From Agrypnia vestita (taxonomy: Eukaryota; Arthropoda; Insecta; Trichoptera; Phryganeidae), in contig JADDOH010002105.1 of the NCBI GenBank assembly GCA_016648135.1, forward strand, positions 1-64,000: a DNA stretch of 64,000 bases, in the 5' to 3' direction. The stretch's first letter is position 1, and each line of letters begins with the position of its first letter. The translations under genes were made by a program, and so were the position numbers. Below are positions 44,721 through 55,004 of the stretch, in pieces. The notes under the pieces are model-generated. The model was not told the origin of the DNA, did not search any database, and saw nothing but the letters and a program-made list of their open reading frames with translations.

Positions 44721-46005
44721 TCGTGTTTGTGAGATATCTTAATTTATCTTAAGAGAGAATCCATAAACCACGTGGTTCCATTTTGAACCCTTTTAAACCC
44801 CTTCATGTAGCCCTAACGTGGAACGTAGATTTTTTCCTATTAATTCCAGAAGACATTTTGTGCAGTTTTCTCTTACCAAATCTATTTAAAAATGATTGAT
44901 TATGTGCAGACCGAGCTGCGCAGATTTATACATCGTGTATTCTATAACGTTTTAATTGTGGCAAATAAAATAGATGAAAGAATTACGTAACTCGTCTCTG
45001 ACCTCCCCCCTCCCCCCACGAAGCCCATCATAGCAATCTACCCCTCCCCCCTTCCCTTGATCAGTCCACGTGGTTTATAGACGCTCCCTAATTAATGATG
45101 ATCCCTCTGGGGACTAAATCCAGTAATTGTGTATTTAATTTTAAAATTTTAAAATAATCAAAACGATATATATTTATTCATGGGTATTTTCTTCGACCTT
45201 TCGTACGCAATTTACTTAAAACCATGGATTAACGGTTTTAAAAAACAGTTTTTTCAGTAAATTTGCATAGTTCTGAAACCGTTTTTTTTCTTCTTTGTAA
45301 CCCGGTCTTCAATATTATACCTAATTACTATTCAAAATTAAACTAAAAGGAAAATAGGTAACATGTTAACGAAACCGTGGAGGAATTAATTAAAAGTTTC
45401 TTAGGAAACCTCGAGAGAAAACTTCAAATTCGCCAATACTGAAGGCTGAATTCTCTATAATCGAGTCTACAAACCAAAGGACAAAAAAAGTTATCTTCTA
45501 TCTGATCTGAAAAGTATTTAACCCATTTCAGAAAATTTTGTAACGAAAATTAGGAATTCGCTCAGTGGTCGAACAGTGGACGTCTTATGTTTTTGAATGT
45601 CATATTTCCTGAAGAAGAACACTAAAATAAATTAAAAATACAAATTGTAAATTTGGTTTAGTTTTGAATAAATTATATATACACGTACAAGGTCGGTCAA
45701 GCGGTACGGATTTTCATCAAAAATATATCAGGAGGAGGGGAAGGGGTAAAATAGTAGGGGGGAAATGTTGCCTATGTTACCCGCCGGGTACTAAAGCATA
45801 AGTATGCAAAATTTGAATCGAATAGGACAAACGGTGTAGATTTGACAGACAGACATTGAGTTTTATAGTTATAGATTTTACAGTATAATTGTTGTATTGA
45901 ATAAATAAAACTTCTATTATTCGTACTTTTTATATGAATTTTTTTGTAAAAATTCAATATCGAAATTAATGAAATACTGAAATTTGAAAATGTGTCTGTT
46001 AACAA
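44721..46005. other. Unique DNA with a common insect-repeat remnant
   Basis: GTTACCCGCCGGGTACTAAA, GAATAGGACAAACGGTGTAG near 45775-45840 corresponds to AAGTCAAACGGTGTAGATTT at 34715 beside a TACCCGG hairpin. This is probably a dispersed repeat. Nothing else callable. Confidence 0.35.
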
Positions 46006-46390
46006 TATATCCTCCTTTTATATTATTTCTAATAAAGCTATAAAAACACCCAGGATTGAGAAAATCACGTAAATGTATTGTGAAATCATCGGGAATCGAA
46101 CCTGGAACCCCGGTACGAGAAGCTAGTGTCGTGCTCCCTGGGCTACGAGGGCCGCCATTGTGTAATAATATCGCGTATACGAAGTTAAATAACTTAGGTG
46201 TGTGTGTGTGTGGGTGGTAATTGAATTCCGTTGGCATTTCATTACTTCATCGCCAGTGGCAGATTTTAAGGGAGTGCCATCAGGAGAGGCCTCCATCGAT
46301 GGCCTAACAACACCCCCCGCCCCCCGCAGCGCCCGCGGGAAGGGCGGGAGACCGACGCCGCTGGGGGTTGCGTAACGCCGCAATAGCTGT
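46006..46390 (-). mobile_element. SINE S3 and GC-rich CA-tailed repeat, - strand
   Basis: On the - strand a GC-rich stretch ends GGCGATGAAGTAATGAAATG, CCAACGGAATTCAATTACC and (CA)n at 46215-46198. It is followed by a tRNA-like unit GGCGGCCCTCGTAGCCCAGG, GAGCACGAC (A-box region) and AGGTTCGATTCCCG (B box, complement of 46088-46101). Part of the tRNA-like unit recurs at 53505-53560. Confidence 0.65.
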
Positions 46391-46689
46391 CTCCCTCTAG
46401 AGTGGATGTAATGACCCTGTAGCCGAAAATTTACCTTCTCGGTTTCTGAATTTGGATGCAGTTTATAACGATTTTAAAATGACACGTTTTTGGAAAAGAT
46501 TGCAACGCCCACTGAGCCAATGGAATCTTTAAGTGAAAAACAGTATATCTAAATAATATTCATTATTTTTAGCCGCAACTTGCTTTCCATAAATAGCCAT
46601 CTTTAAATAAACGATAAAAATTAAATAAGGTTTTTTGTATTAAAATTATAATTTTAATTTGATATGGTTTATATTAATTAAGGATAAAT

Positions 46690-46870
46690 TATAGAAGTCT
46701 CACAGAGACGAAGCTATTTATATATGAGAAAAAGTGGGTGGAATTCTCTTAAACGATGGCTCAGGGCTTACAACATGTATGAGCTGGCTTACGTGATCAC
46801 TCTACACAATGCAACGTTCACCAATTCCATCGTAAGAAATCCATACATTATCAAATTTTTGAACCGCCAT
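46690..46870 (+). repeat. GTCTC-hairpin repeat (family C), intact reference copy
   Basis: Signature GTCTCACAGAGAC at 46697-46709, then GAAGCTATTTATATATGAGA, GAGCTGGCTTACGTGATCAC, ACACAATGCAACGTTCACCA, ATTCCATCGTAAGAAATCC, ATTATCAAATTTTTGAAC. Confidence 0.85.
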
Positions 46871-46961
46871 ATTAATTAATATGACCTTCTTCTGTCGTAA
46901 CTAACAGTGCGTTTTTTAGTGTTCGTTTGATACATTTTTAATTGGCAGTATTTTTTTTCTA

Positions 46962-47348
46962 CAGGTTGTTTCGTAGTTAGCAAAAACTACAGGGGAGCCT
47001 TCTTCATTCAATTTTGAATAGAAAATATTCTTTACACTTTGGGTGAAATGTCGACAGTTCGCCTTTTTCAATATTGGATACGTAACTTAAAATGCGCTTT
47101 AATACAAGTCAAAAAAACATCTGCAAGGATTATTTTTTTTGACTTGTATCAAAACTAATTAAATTCCACGTAAATTAATTTCACGATAGTCTAACGTTTT
47201 ATAAATGAGTCAGAAATATTTATAAAAAATGCAAAGTTTTGATGTCGCTTATCTCCGTAACTGTCGACATTTCACCCAAAGTGTAAATAATATTTTCTAT
47301 TCAAAACTGAATAAATAAGACTTTCTATTTTTTGCTACTAGACACCTG
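46962..47348. mobile_element. Palindromic MITE family A, second subfamily, full copy
   Basis: 387 bp with TA at 46960-46961 and 47349-47350. Ends CAGGTTGTTTCGTAGTTAGC and complement of CAGGTGTCTAGTAGC. The outer arms differ from the main subfamily (AATTTTGAATAGAAAATATT, CTTTACACTTTGGGTGAAAT, GTCGACAGTT) while the inner arms (AATGCGCTTTAATACAAGTC) are shared. Confidence 0.9.
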
Positions 47349-47629
47349 TATACTGTTTTCAATGGATCAATAGAATTCATTCAAGTACTATCACTTAAAA
47401 TATGTATATAATATTTTGTAATATTTAAGAAACGATATTTTGTGTAGGAGGGAGTGGAATTTGCATTACAAAAAAAATGTTGGGCTTAACGTTTTTCGTA
47501 CACATACGGCCTGTAATAAAAAGGTTATGTTATTTATCACTTAATTTTTTGCCTTATTTTTTATTGACAAAATTGACGCCAAAAAGTTGTTGTCAGGGGC
47601 CATTTAGAATCTACTGCTTAGAGTTTTAT

Positions 47630-47746
47630 GGGGTATCCTGCCGTGTATATGCGACCTCTCTGGCCGAGTCATCCCTGATGGTGAACCCGGCAGTAGGATC
47701 TGAAGTATCGGCCAGAAAGATCAGTATGCACACGGCAGAATACCCC
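47630..47746. mobile_element. GGGGTATxCTGCC inverted repeat
   Basis: 117 bp. The left arm GGGGTATCCTGCCGTGTATA, TGCGACCTCTCTGGCCGA pairs with the complement of GGGGTATTCTGCCGTGTGCA, TACTGATCTTTCTGGCCGA. GC-rich in an AT-rich setting. The + frame across it (47477-47815) is not recognised and owes its length to this element. Confidence 0.8.
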
Positions 47747-48289
47747 AGGAAGATTGACGCCGAAAATCACGAACGAGCTCGCCGAATTCCACAGGTTTTA
47801 AAATTGACGTTTTGACCTTGCGTTTTGACAGCTACTCAATTGCAGATTCACTCAATATTCAGTAAGTGTTTGCGCATATTATTATTAAATAAAAGTATTA
47901 AATTTTCAATTTATTTAAAATAATTGAGTAAAAAAATCTATTATATGAGTATAAAACGCTATTTTTTAATATAATATGAATAAATATGATTTTTATAGTA
48001 TTACATTAGTTTTTTGATCAATATATCCGACACTTCTCTCAAAGTAAAATATCTGTTTCCTTTTTCCATTAATTTAATTAACAATATTGTTTTAACCTTT
48101 TTTTATCTGTTAGTCTTCGAATACGTCTTACGTAAATAAAATACCCCGCGTTTACCCTGCGCCTATAGCGTGATTAAATATTACATCAGTAAAATATAAT
48201 ATTTATATTTAGGTATCTATGGAGAATTTAGATATCGAACATTTCCCATCTCCGGTGTTGCTAGACGGCAAAAAACTTTATTTGTCCTC

Positions 48290-49020
48290 TACTCCTGTCG
48301 GATGTCTTTGCAAGTTCGATTTTCCCTTCGCCGCCGAGAGCGCGGAACGGTGTACGTAGAGCATTTCTGCGTAACGTTCGATTTTCAGGCGATTTTCCCG
48401 CCGATGTGTGTGGGCCCACGGCCGTGTGCGCGCCTAAATGCGATCCGTTTCCCGCCATGCGCCGGTGCGCGTGCACAGGCAGCCCGGGCGAGCCGACTAG
48501 AGTCTCGCTTGGCCCAGGTCAGTTCGGCAGCCGCGCGACGCGCGTGCGCGAGCCTCCGCCCCGTCCCGCTCCGCGCCCCCTCTCGCCCGCGAGCGCGAGA
48601 GGGACGGCGCGCGCGGCGTTACCTTGACATTGAAAATGTATCGCGCGGTCTCTGTCGCTCTCGCGGCGGACGGCGGGAATGCCGCGCGATAAGACGCCGG
48701 TCCTTTTTTTCACGTAGTTTGAGGAAAACGGGGGTTTGGCCGTGAAACATTACCGCCCGCCCCGCGGCCGCCACGTTCCGGCGGCGCATCTGCGGGGTTT
48801 CGTAGTTCTCCGCCTCGCCCGCGGAGTTATATTATATTATACAGCCTTCCGTCTGGCTCCGGGCCCGCCGAGTCGGGCGGTGCGAGCGAGACGGCAGACC
48901 GGTTGCCTTGGCCGTGAAATAAAATTATCTCATTGCCCCCCCGCCGCGCGTTCCCTCACCCTCTCGCGGGCCGTAGTCGCGACGCGAATAAACATTTTCC
49001 TCTTGCTTTGCTTTTAAATT
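48290..49020. promoter_or_regulatory. Large CpG-rich island, candidate promoter or 5' exon
   Basis: About 730 bp with very high GC and CpG, the strongest compositional anomaly of the window. Features: CCCAGGTCAGTTCGG near 48512, which contains the arthropod initiator TCAGTT; CACGGCCGTGTGCGCGCC; TACCTTGACATTG near 48620, a nuclear-receptor half-site in reverse (TCAAGGTA) that on the - strand also reads as a splice donor AAG/GTAACG. Open frames exist in all directions (+ 48302-48745, 48406-48627, 48736-49017; - 48261-48476, 48519-48713) with arginine/alanine-rich products typical of GC-rich non-coding DNA. Which strand is transcribed is not clear. Confidence 0.45.
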
Positions 49021-49739
49021 TGAATGTGTTACTCCTGCCATGTTTTATGTATGTCAAATCTAAAGGTGTCCATAGACATTCTTTGCAATAACGAAACTCC
49101 ATTAGGTACGTACATAAAATAATACGTATTTTGGAGACTTTCATATTAAATATGAGTCCTATAGAATCAGTTCCTACGATTAAGTCCGTAGTTTAATTTT
49201 TTTTAGGTTTTTAGGAATTTTTGAATGTTGGAATGTTGTGAAATAGTCTTTAAATATATTATTTTGTAAAATACATATTATCAGTATAGTCTGTAATCTG
49301 TAATAACCCCAGTGATAGATAGCCCTAGTGTGACGATAAAGTACAATGTAAAAACATTTTGTGACAATTATCCAAAAAAAGCTCCAATTTTAAAACAATG
49401 AATATCCAATTTTTATGGTTGAGAATTATGAATAATGTATAAAATAAAATAAATGAACGGAATTTAAATATACTAGTAATTTTTGCACTGCATTACGGTA
49501 CTGATAAGGGTACTTTTTAGATATAAACTAAAAAAATAGTTTGAAACGTGACGTTTAGCAGAGCACGCTCACACGACTGACCTAATTTATGTATGAGCGA
49601 TCATGTTATCACGTGACTTTAGATAGCCCTGTGATTGGTCGGAATATTAAAGTTATGTATTTCATTCTAACTGCCTGGAGGAGAGTTCTTATTTGGTTAC
49701 CAAATAATTTCACACATTAATTACATTTAAATGTTAAAA
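49021..49739. other. AT-rich DNA without recognisable features
   Basis: Nothing callable was seen. Confidence 0.5.
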
Positions 49740-49965
49740 ACTTGCTGTAACCCGTCAAAAATGACGGAACATTGGTTCGCGTCTTTGCCAACGGAGACGC
49801 GGCTCTATCGGCATCATGCGTAGAGCGGCTGGTTCAGGTTCAAGCCCCATCTCCGATGGTTTAATTTGTTTTTTAGCCGTGAATTGGAACGAAATTACGA
49901 ACGTTCCTTGAAGTTACGGACGGACAGACAGACAGACAGATGGAGAGACGGACAGAAAACTAAAT
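49740..49965 (+). mobile_element. SINE S2, tRNA-derived
   Basis: CTGTAACCCGTCAAAAATGA, CGGAACATTGGTTCGCGTCT, GTAGAGCGGCTGGTTCAGGT, TCAAGCCCCATCTCCGATGG (B-box region about 49838-49849), TTTTTTAGCCGTGAATTGGA and CGGACGGACAGACAGACAGA. Clearest copy of this family. Confidence 0.85.
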
Positions 49966-50100
49966 TATTATGTTTGTGTAAACATTTCGTAATATAATTA
50001 TTATAGGAGGTTAGCGGATGGACTGTAAATAAGTAAGAACGTTGTTACGGATTTTTAGTATAAGAAATGTGCAGAAATATTTAAATGCATAAGGGATATG

Positions 50101-50213
50101 CTTAAGTCAGAAATATTTAAAAAATGCAAACTTTGAAGTTGCTTAAACAGTTTCGACGTGAAATTTAAGCAGGAATTTACCTATAAAGTGTTGTGGGCTA
50201 GATCTGTTATATC
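50101..50213. mobile_element. Palindromic MITE family A, right-arm fragment
   Basis: TTAAGTCAGAAATATTTAAA, ATGCAAACTTTGAAGTTGCT, AAGCAGGAATTTACCTATAA, GTGTTGTGGGCTAGATCTG. The terminal TTACACCCTG has decayed. Confidence 0.75.
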
Positions 50214-50221
50214 GCATTTCC

Positions 50222-50350
50222 ATCGCATTCAGTCAACTTTCATTCTTTTTTGCCAATTCCAGGCTTCACTTACCATACATTAGAGTTGGCACCAGAACTC
50301 CGTCATGAATTGCTAACCATTCTTCATATTGACCATATTGGCATTCAGGG
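50222..50350 (-). pseudogene. LINE reverse transcriptase fragment
   Basis: On the - strand LAIHDGVLVPTLMYGK followed by ELAKKNES matches the block IHNGVLVATL at 10490. V-L-V-P-T-L-(M/T)-Y-G-(S/C)-E is a conserved motif in the C-terminal part of several insect LINE ORF2 proteins. Only about 40 codons remain. Confidence 0.75.
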
Positions 50351-50504
50351 CGGTACCTACGTCCAGGCTATATCTATCCTGTGAAAATGGATGTTTTTAA
50401 ATTTATATTAATTTTTTAAATACAATAATTGCGAAGTCTTGTACTAAAAGTATTAACATATCTCGACTCGTAAAAATAAACCATACCAATTATTTAAATA
50501 ATTT

Positions 50505-50575
50505 TGTTTTCTGTCTGTCCGTCCGTCCGCATAACTTCGTGTAACGTTCGTATCTTTTTTATAGTAAACTTTTAA
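50505..50575 (-). mobile_element. SINE S2 3' end fragment
   Basis: The complement of TCTGTCTGTCCGTCCGTCCG, CATAACTTCGTGTAACGTTC is the CAGACAGACGGACGG / CGAAGTTA tail of SINE S2. Confidence 0.5.
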
Positions 50576-51139
50576 AAAAAAAAAAATTATTTTTGATTTT
50601 TTTTTCTAATTATTATAAACAGCATTTTGCATTGGGGTCCAGTGCCTTTTTTTCAATTTTCATTGGAGCCGAAATTTTAGTTAGGCCACCGGTCAGACCC
50701 CACCCCTTTTAATGGTTATCTCGGATCACTTGCTCAATTAACGCTCTAGTGTATATTTCCCATTTGGGTACCTACTTACCGACGAGGTTACAAATAATTA
50801 TGACATTGCCGAAAATATCTGTGGACGGGTCCGCCTTCGAATAATAAATAATTAAAATGACGCGTTCCATCAATTTTGGAGCGGCACTCCAAATTTAAAA
50901 CGACATTGCCGACGTGTTAATCGCACAGGTGCAGAGTTCCTGGGGGGATACTCAGGTTGTTGGGTACTATGCAATCATCGGTGCTCAGCATGGTCGTAAA
51001 TATTGTCCGTTCGCTGCATCGCAATTGAATTTTCATTTTATACTCTGTGATACTTACAATAACAAAATTTATATTTAGAGTTTGTCCAAATTTTTCAGAA
51101 CACAGTACTGGATTTTTGTCATAGGGACATCATTAATCA

Positions 51140-51238
51140 ATCCAATAATAGATGTCTCACAGAGACGAAATTATATTTTTGTGGGAAAGTACGTAGGCTG
51201 GCTTAAGTGATCGCTTTACACAATATAACCCCTAAAAT
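51140..51238 (+). repeat. GTCTC-hairpin repeat (family C), short
   Basis: Signature GTCTCACAGAGAC at 51154-51166, then GGGAAAGTACGTAGGCTGGC, TTAAGTGATCGCTTTACACA, ATATAAC. An internal deletion removes the middle. Confidence 0.8.
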
Positions 51239-51662
51239 TATTGTACTGTGCGTTTGTTCGAAGCAACCTGGAATATGCATACTTTGCGAGACTTGAACAG
51301 ATACAAAAGAAGTTTCTTCGCCACCTCAACACACTAGATTTAACTTATCTTTTGACTCTTATCACGAAGCACTACACTTCCACAACTTAAAAACACTGGA
51401 ACATCGAAGAGCACGTGCTGATCTAACGCAATTATTTAAGCTCCTGAGAGGATATCTCGACTGTCCCAATCAACTGGACTTAATCTCTTTTCATGTTCCC
51501 TGCAGACGTACCCGACAAAACGTGCTCTTCCATGTTCCGAGAAATAGAGCATCCCATACACAAAATACATTTTTATATCGCGCATGCAAAGCTTTCAATA
51601 ATAATTCTATCGATATTGACCTCTTCAACATTGGTCTTACTGAATTTAAAAGAATGCTTTAG
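51235..51662 (+). pseudogene. LINE ORF2 C-terminal domain (CR1/Jockey-like)
   Basis: + strand: AFVRSNLEYAYFARLEQIQK, KFLRHLNTLDL, a frameshift near 51385, then HNLKTLEHRRARADLTQLFK, LLRGYLDCPNQLDLISFHVP, RRTRQNVLFHVPRNRASHTQ, LDIFN-like DLFNIGLTEFKRML and TAG at 51660-51662. R-S-x-L-E-Y-A, I-Q-x-x-F-L-R, L-x-x-R-R and the R-x-R-x-x-x-x-F-x-VP-x-x-R order are diagnostic of CR1/Jockey-type ORF2 tails. The RT domain itself is missing, so it is a 5'-truncated dead copy. The C/T-rich 3' UTR runs to about 51830. Confidence 0.88.
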
Positions 51663-51849
51663 ATTACATGTACTAAATCGACTTTGACCATTCACTCACT
51701 ATACCTAATCTTCTCTTCCTCCACCCCTATCCTGACTCCTACCTCCTCATCCTTTTTCACCTATTATTTAACTTATTTCTTGATATACTTTTTCTTTTTT
51801 CACATTCATTCACTTACCATTATTCATTTTTAACATTGTTTGTTGCTTA

Positions 51850-51975
51850 TTTTTTCTTCTTCTTCTTCCTTAGCCTTTTTCCCTCCACTGCTGAATGTAG
51901 GCCTCTTCCATTTTCTTCCTCTCATCTCTGTTTCTCCCCCTTCGCATCCAGGTTCTTCCTGGCTTGCTGGACTAT
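51850..51975 (-). pseudogene. RTE-like LINE ORF2 C-terminus, - strand
   Basis: On the - strand DDIVQQARKNLDA, then RKKMEEAYIQQWREKG and TAA, then GAA repeats. (M/L)-x-EAY-x-QQW closes many insect RTE-type ORFs. It lies head to head with the fragment at 51985-52195. Confidence 0.75.
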
Positions 51976-51984
51976 GTCATCAGA

Positions 51985-52195
51985 CCACATTTCCGACACT
52001 TGGAAAGGCAGATGCTCGGCGTAAGCCTTCGAGATAAAATAAGAAATGAAGAAATAAGACGCCGAACAAAAGTTGCCGATATTGTGGACCGTATTACAAA
52101 ACTAAAATGGCAGTGGGCTGGACATATGGCTCGATAGAAGGATACTAGATGGGCACCCAGAATCCTACAGTGGAGACCCTGTTGCTTACTACTAT
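51985..52195 (+). pseudogene. RTE-like LINE ORF2 C-terminus, + strand
   Basis: + strand RHLERQMLGVSLRDKIRNEE, IRRRTKVADIVDRITKLKWQ, WAGHMAR, a TAG, then WAPRILQWRP. MLG-x-x-x-x-D-x-x-x-N-E-x-I-R and LKW-x-WAGH-x-AR are typical of RTE-type C-termini. One in-frame stop and truncation on both sides. Confidence 0.85.
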
Positions 52196-52204
52196 TCATT
52201 AATT

Positions 52205-52360
52205 AATTAAAAATAATTATCTTAAAAATATCTTATCTAACTTTGTTCTTAACATCTGTGAATCTTTTTAATTGGTCTATGAAATGAACACTGTGCTTTT
52301 ACATTATATGTTTAAAAAACTGTTAAGATTCCTTGATAAATAAATAAATAACAATATAGC
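52205..52360 (+). mobile_element. LINE-like 3' tail, + strand
   Basis: Ends AAAAACTGTTAAGATTCCTT, GATAAATAAATAAATAA. Same tail as 9125-9300 on the other strand. Confidence 0.55.
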
Positions 52361-52954
52361 TACTTTATTCCTTATTTTTATGAATAAAAAATATATAACG
52401 ACTTTTATGTACGAGTATATAAATAATGTATTTATCTTCGTTGGCGAAACGGCCGTCGTTAAAAAGTCTTTTCGGCGAAACGGCGCCGGCGAATCGTCCC
52501 GACCTCTGTTAAGTACTTGTATGTAGATACTAGACACGCGGTTTCATCCGTATAATCGTCGGCATTGTATACGCAATCGCCTTCATCAAACAAAGCGTTG
52601 GGCGGTTTTGGGGGAAATTTTCACCACCATCAACTCTATAGTTCGGAGCACTTTTCACCGTTTGTGGGTTTATATAAACTGTGATCTTTAAAACGCGATC
52701 TCAGTCACACGTCATTGAATACTACACTCAACTGAGTCAAGATAGCAACATATCTCTTCACTAGCAACCGCCTCCATATATAGTTCCCTCTGCTTATCGA
52801 TCCATGACCGCCTTTTTTTTGTTAAAATTGTATGTCTTTGGTACTTGATATCATGTAAGCGAATGTTACAATTTTGTAATGGTTGATTGATGTTAGATTG
52901 TGAAATTGAAATTGTTGATTGAGATTGTGGCATTTGTTAGGCTGGTGATGCGAA

Positions 52955-53172
52955 TTATTAAGGGGTTACACCATTTTTATATTTTCAAAAATTAGTCTTG
53001 TCTTATAGCTGATGTTCTGAGAATAATTTGAGCCGTCGATCATTTTAAAAATTTGACTGAGTTATAGCAGTTTTAAATGAGCGTGGCAGGCGAATTCTTA
53101 AACGAATTCATATTATTATGTGCCTTTTCTCGAGACTCTTTCAGGCTTTTGGAGATTATATCTCAAAAACTA
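52955..53172 (+). repeat. Dispersed repeat starting TTAAGGGGTTACACC
   Basis: TTAAGGGGTTACACCATTTT, TGACTGAGTTATAGCAGTTT, GCGTGGCAGGCGAATTC, TTTTCTCGAGACTCTTTCAG. Shared with 16200-16445 (- strand); the start is also shared with about 4677. The TTAA at the start could be a piggyBac-type target, but the opposite end is not identified. Confidence 0.6.
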
Positions 53173-53175
53173 TAA

Positions 53176-53283
53176 GGCCCGAATACTATAGGCACGCTTA
53201 AGCGTAATTTGCAGTACGAATTTACACTTTTAAGGCGTACTTTAATCTTTAAATCGTTTAAGTGTTGACTCTGTATTCGGGCC
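53176..53283. mobile_element. GGCCCGAAT mini-MITE, copy 2
   Basis: Left GGCCCGAATACTATAGGCAC, right the complement of GGCCCGAATACAGAGTCAAC, ACTTAAACGATTTAAAG. The right arm matches copy 1 (5227-5339) closely and the left arm has diverged. It abuts the preceding repeat. Confidence 0.75.
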
Positions 53284-53504
53284 GTCCGATTTTGTTCTTT
53301 ACATTTCTCTTTACGATGTCTCGGTCCTTTCTCTTCTGCTGTGGGGTTCTGGTCATGTAATTAATGTTCTTGGCCGGAATCAACTTACGGGTTTATTCAG
53401 TATTTTACAAAATATCCCCCGCGCCCCCGAATATTCCCGCATCTTCCATCCTGCTCGCGCACACACAGATATCCTTCACATCGGGATACATTACAGATAT
53501 ATTG

Positions 53505-53560
53505 TGACCTCGCCAAGAATCGAGCCCGGAACCCTCGGTACGAAGAGCCAGTGCCATTTT
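53505..53560 (-). mobile_element. SINE S3 fragment, - strand
   Basis: On the - strand GGCACTGGCTCTTCGTACCG, AGGGTTCCGGGCTCGATTCT, TGGCGAGGTCACAATA follows the B-box half of the unit at 46085-46160. The long - strand frame 53405-53806 runs through this and is not considered a gene. Confidence 0.6.
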
Positions 53561-53879
53561 TGAATGAAATTTAATGTCCAGAGAGACAAATATTCTCAAA
53601 ATAAATTTAGATAAATCACTAGAAATATATTTATCGAAAAATATAGTAACAGCACTGGGACCAATTTTTTTATTAGATATTTTAAATATATTAATGACAA
53701 TAAATAAGGCTAATAGACCATATAAAATCTTTACATACGTTTCCATGCGAGACATACTCTGAAAAATAATTCCTTCATCAATAAAATATGTTTTTTTTTT
53801 TTTCATATTCAGTGATTCAAGTGACTAATCAAAATATGCTTGCATTTTAGACATAAAATTAAAATCTATCTCTCAAAAA

Positions 53880-53965
53880 AATCTACTCGTCACCGGGTAG
53901 AATCTGTTGCAGGTAGACAGCTTTACCAATTTAGCTACTACCATACAACAAGTCGTAAAATTTCA
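53880..53965 (-). ncRNA. tRNA-like fragment
   Basis: On the - strand GTAGTAGCTAAATTGGTAAA, GCTGTCTACCTGCAACAGAT, TCTACCCGGTGACGAG. TAGCTAAATTGGTAAAGC fits an A box. The GTTC of a B box is absent, so this is a tRNA pseudogene or SINE head, not a functional tRNA. Confidence 0.35.
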
Positions 53966-54472
53966 TCTGCACAAGTTTCCAATGAGATATGCTTTTAACT
54001 TAATTATTTTAATCTTAATAATAATAATAATTCGTGAACTATGTAATTAATTACACCGCGTATTCAATAAACCATAGGGAAGTTATAGAACCTCATTTTC
54101 ATTAATAATGTAACCAGATCACTCCATCCCCTATCTGCGCTTGACCTTGAGCCTAGCTTATTAAGTTATGGGGGGTATTTTTTCACCGAAAAGTTTCCTA
54201 TGTTTCGACCTTGCTTCCAATCTATCCAGGATTTTATTTCGTATATTTTATTTATTTATGCTGGATTTGTATACGAAAATTCAATACATCAAGTTAGTGA
54301 TCTGTGACTAAATGCTTACACGTATTTTTAGTATAACAAGATTTTCGTAATTGGTGATTATTATCCCAACACAAAGCTGCAAAAATCTATATACAAAGTT
54401 CATCAGACAAAAGACTACAGATGTATATAGCATAGTCGATTCAAATAAATGATTTTTCAGATTTAAACATAT

Positions 54473-55004
54473 TGTAACGAGGCTAAAAAGAATTACGCAC
54501 TCCTGTCGAGTGACAGTTGTTTGAAGTTGTCACAACACTATCCAAGAATTGAGAACGGTCTACAATGTTCTACGGCTTTCGGGAAGCATCTGAAATATTC
54601 TAAAAGAATCTAGAAGTCACGAGAATCGTCTCCTAAACATTCGAAAAAGCCAGAAAGTACAAAGTAATTTGATACACGGATATAAATACGGGCCGGTCGG
54701 TTGTTGTTTTAGCGCGCTTGACAGCGAAACCAATGCGGAGGCAAGTCGCGGGCTGCGGAGGCCAGGGTGGCCAACCGAGCGATAATTCGACAGCGAATAA
54801 TCTAGAAAAGTTATTGAATAAAGTGTTATAGCGATAATAAAGTGTCTATTTATGCTCTGATAAATTACGAAATAGTGTAATTTAAATAATAGCGTCAAAT
54901 AGTGTTCAGTGACTTAACGTTTGATTAATTAATTAGTAATTAATAAACCTATAATTAAATTCCAGCGCTTTCATTAATTCCTCCCGCAGCCACGACACGT
55001 GACA
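54473..55004 (+). mobile_element. Solo LTR of an LTR retrotransposon
   Basis: A 532-bp segment starts TGTAACGAGG and ends CACGTGACA, so it has TG...CA with short imperfect inverted ends (TGTAACG / TGTCACG). ATAT precedes and follows it, a possible 4-bp target duplication, though weak because it is AT-only. Inside: heat-shock-like GAA/TTC runs (54595-54650), TATAAATA at about 54679, and AATAAA near 54815, in the order U3 promoter, R, U5. No primer-binding site follows 55004 and no polypurine tract or second LTR is seen, so it is a solo LTR from recombination. Strand is assigned from the TATA-to-poly(A) order. Probably Ty3/gypsy-like from the target length. Confidence 0.65.

Noticed and set aside
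48302..48745. 147-codon + strand frame in the CpG island
   Set aside because: Arg/Ala-rich product as expected from random CpG-rich DNA, with competing open frames on both strands.
53405..53806. 133-codon - strand frame
   Set aside because: Runs through a SINE S3 fragment and AT-rich DNA; no protein similarity.
53880..53965. tRNA gene
   Set aside because: No B-box GTTC and no complete cloverleaf.
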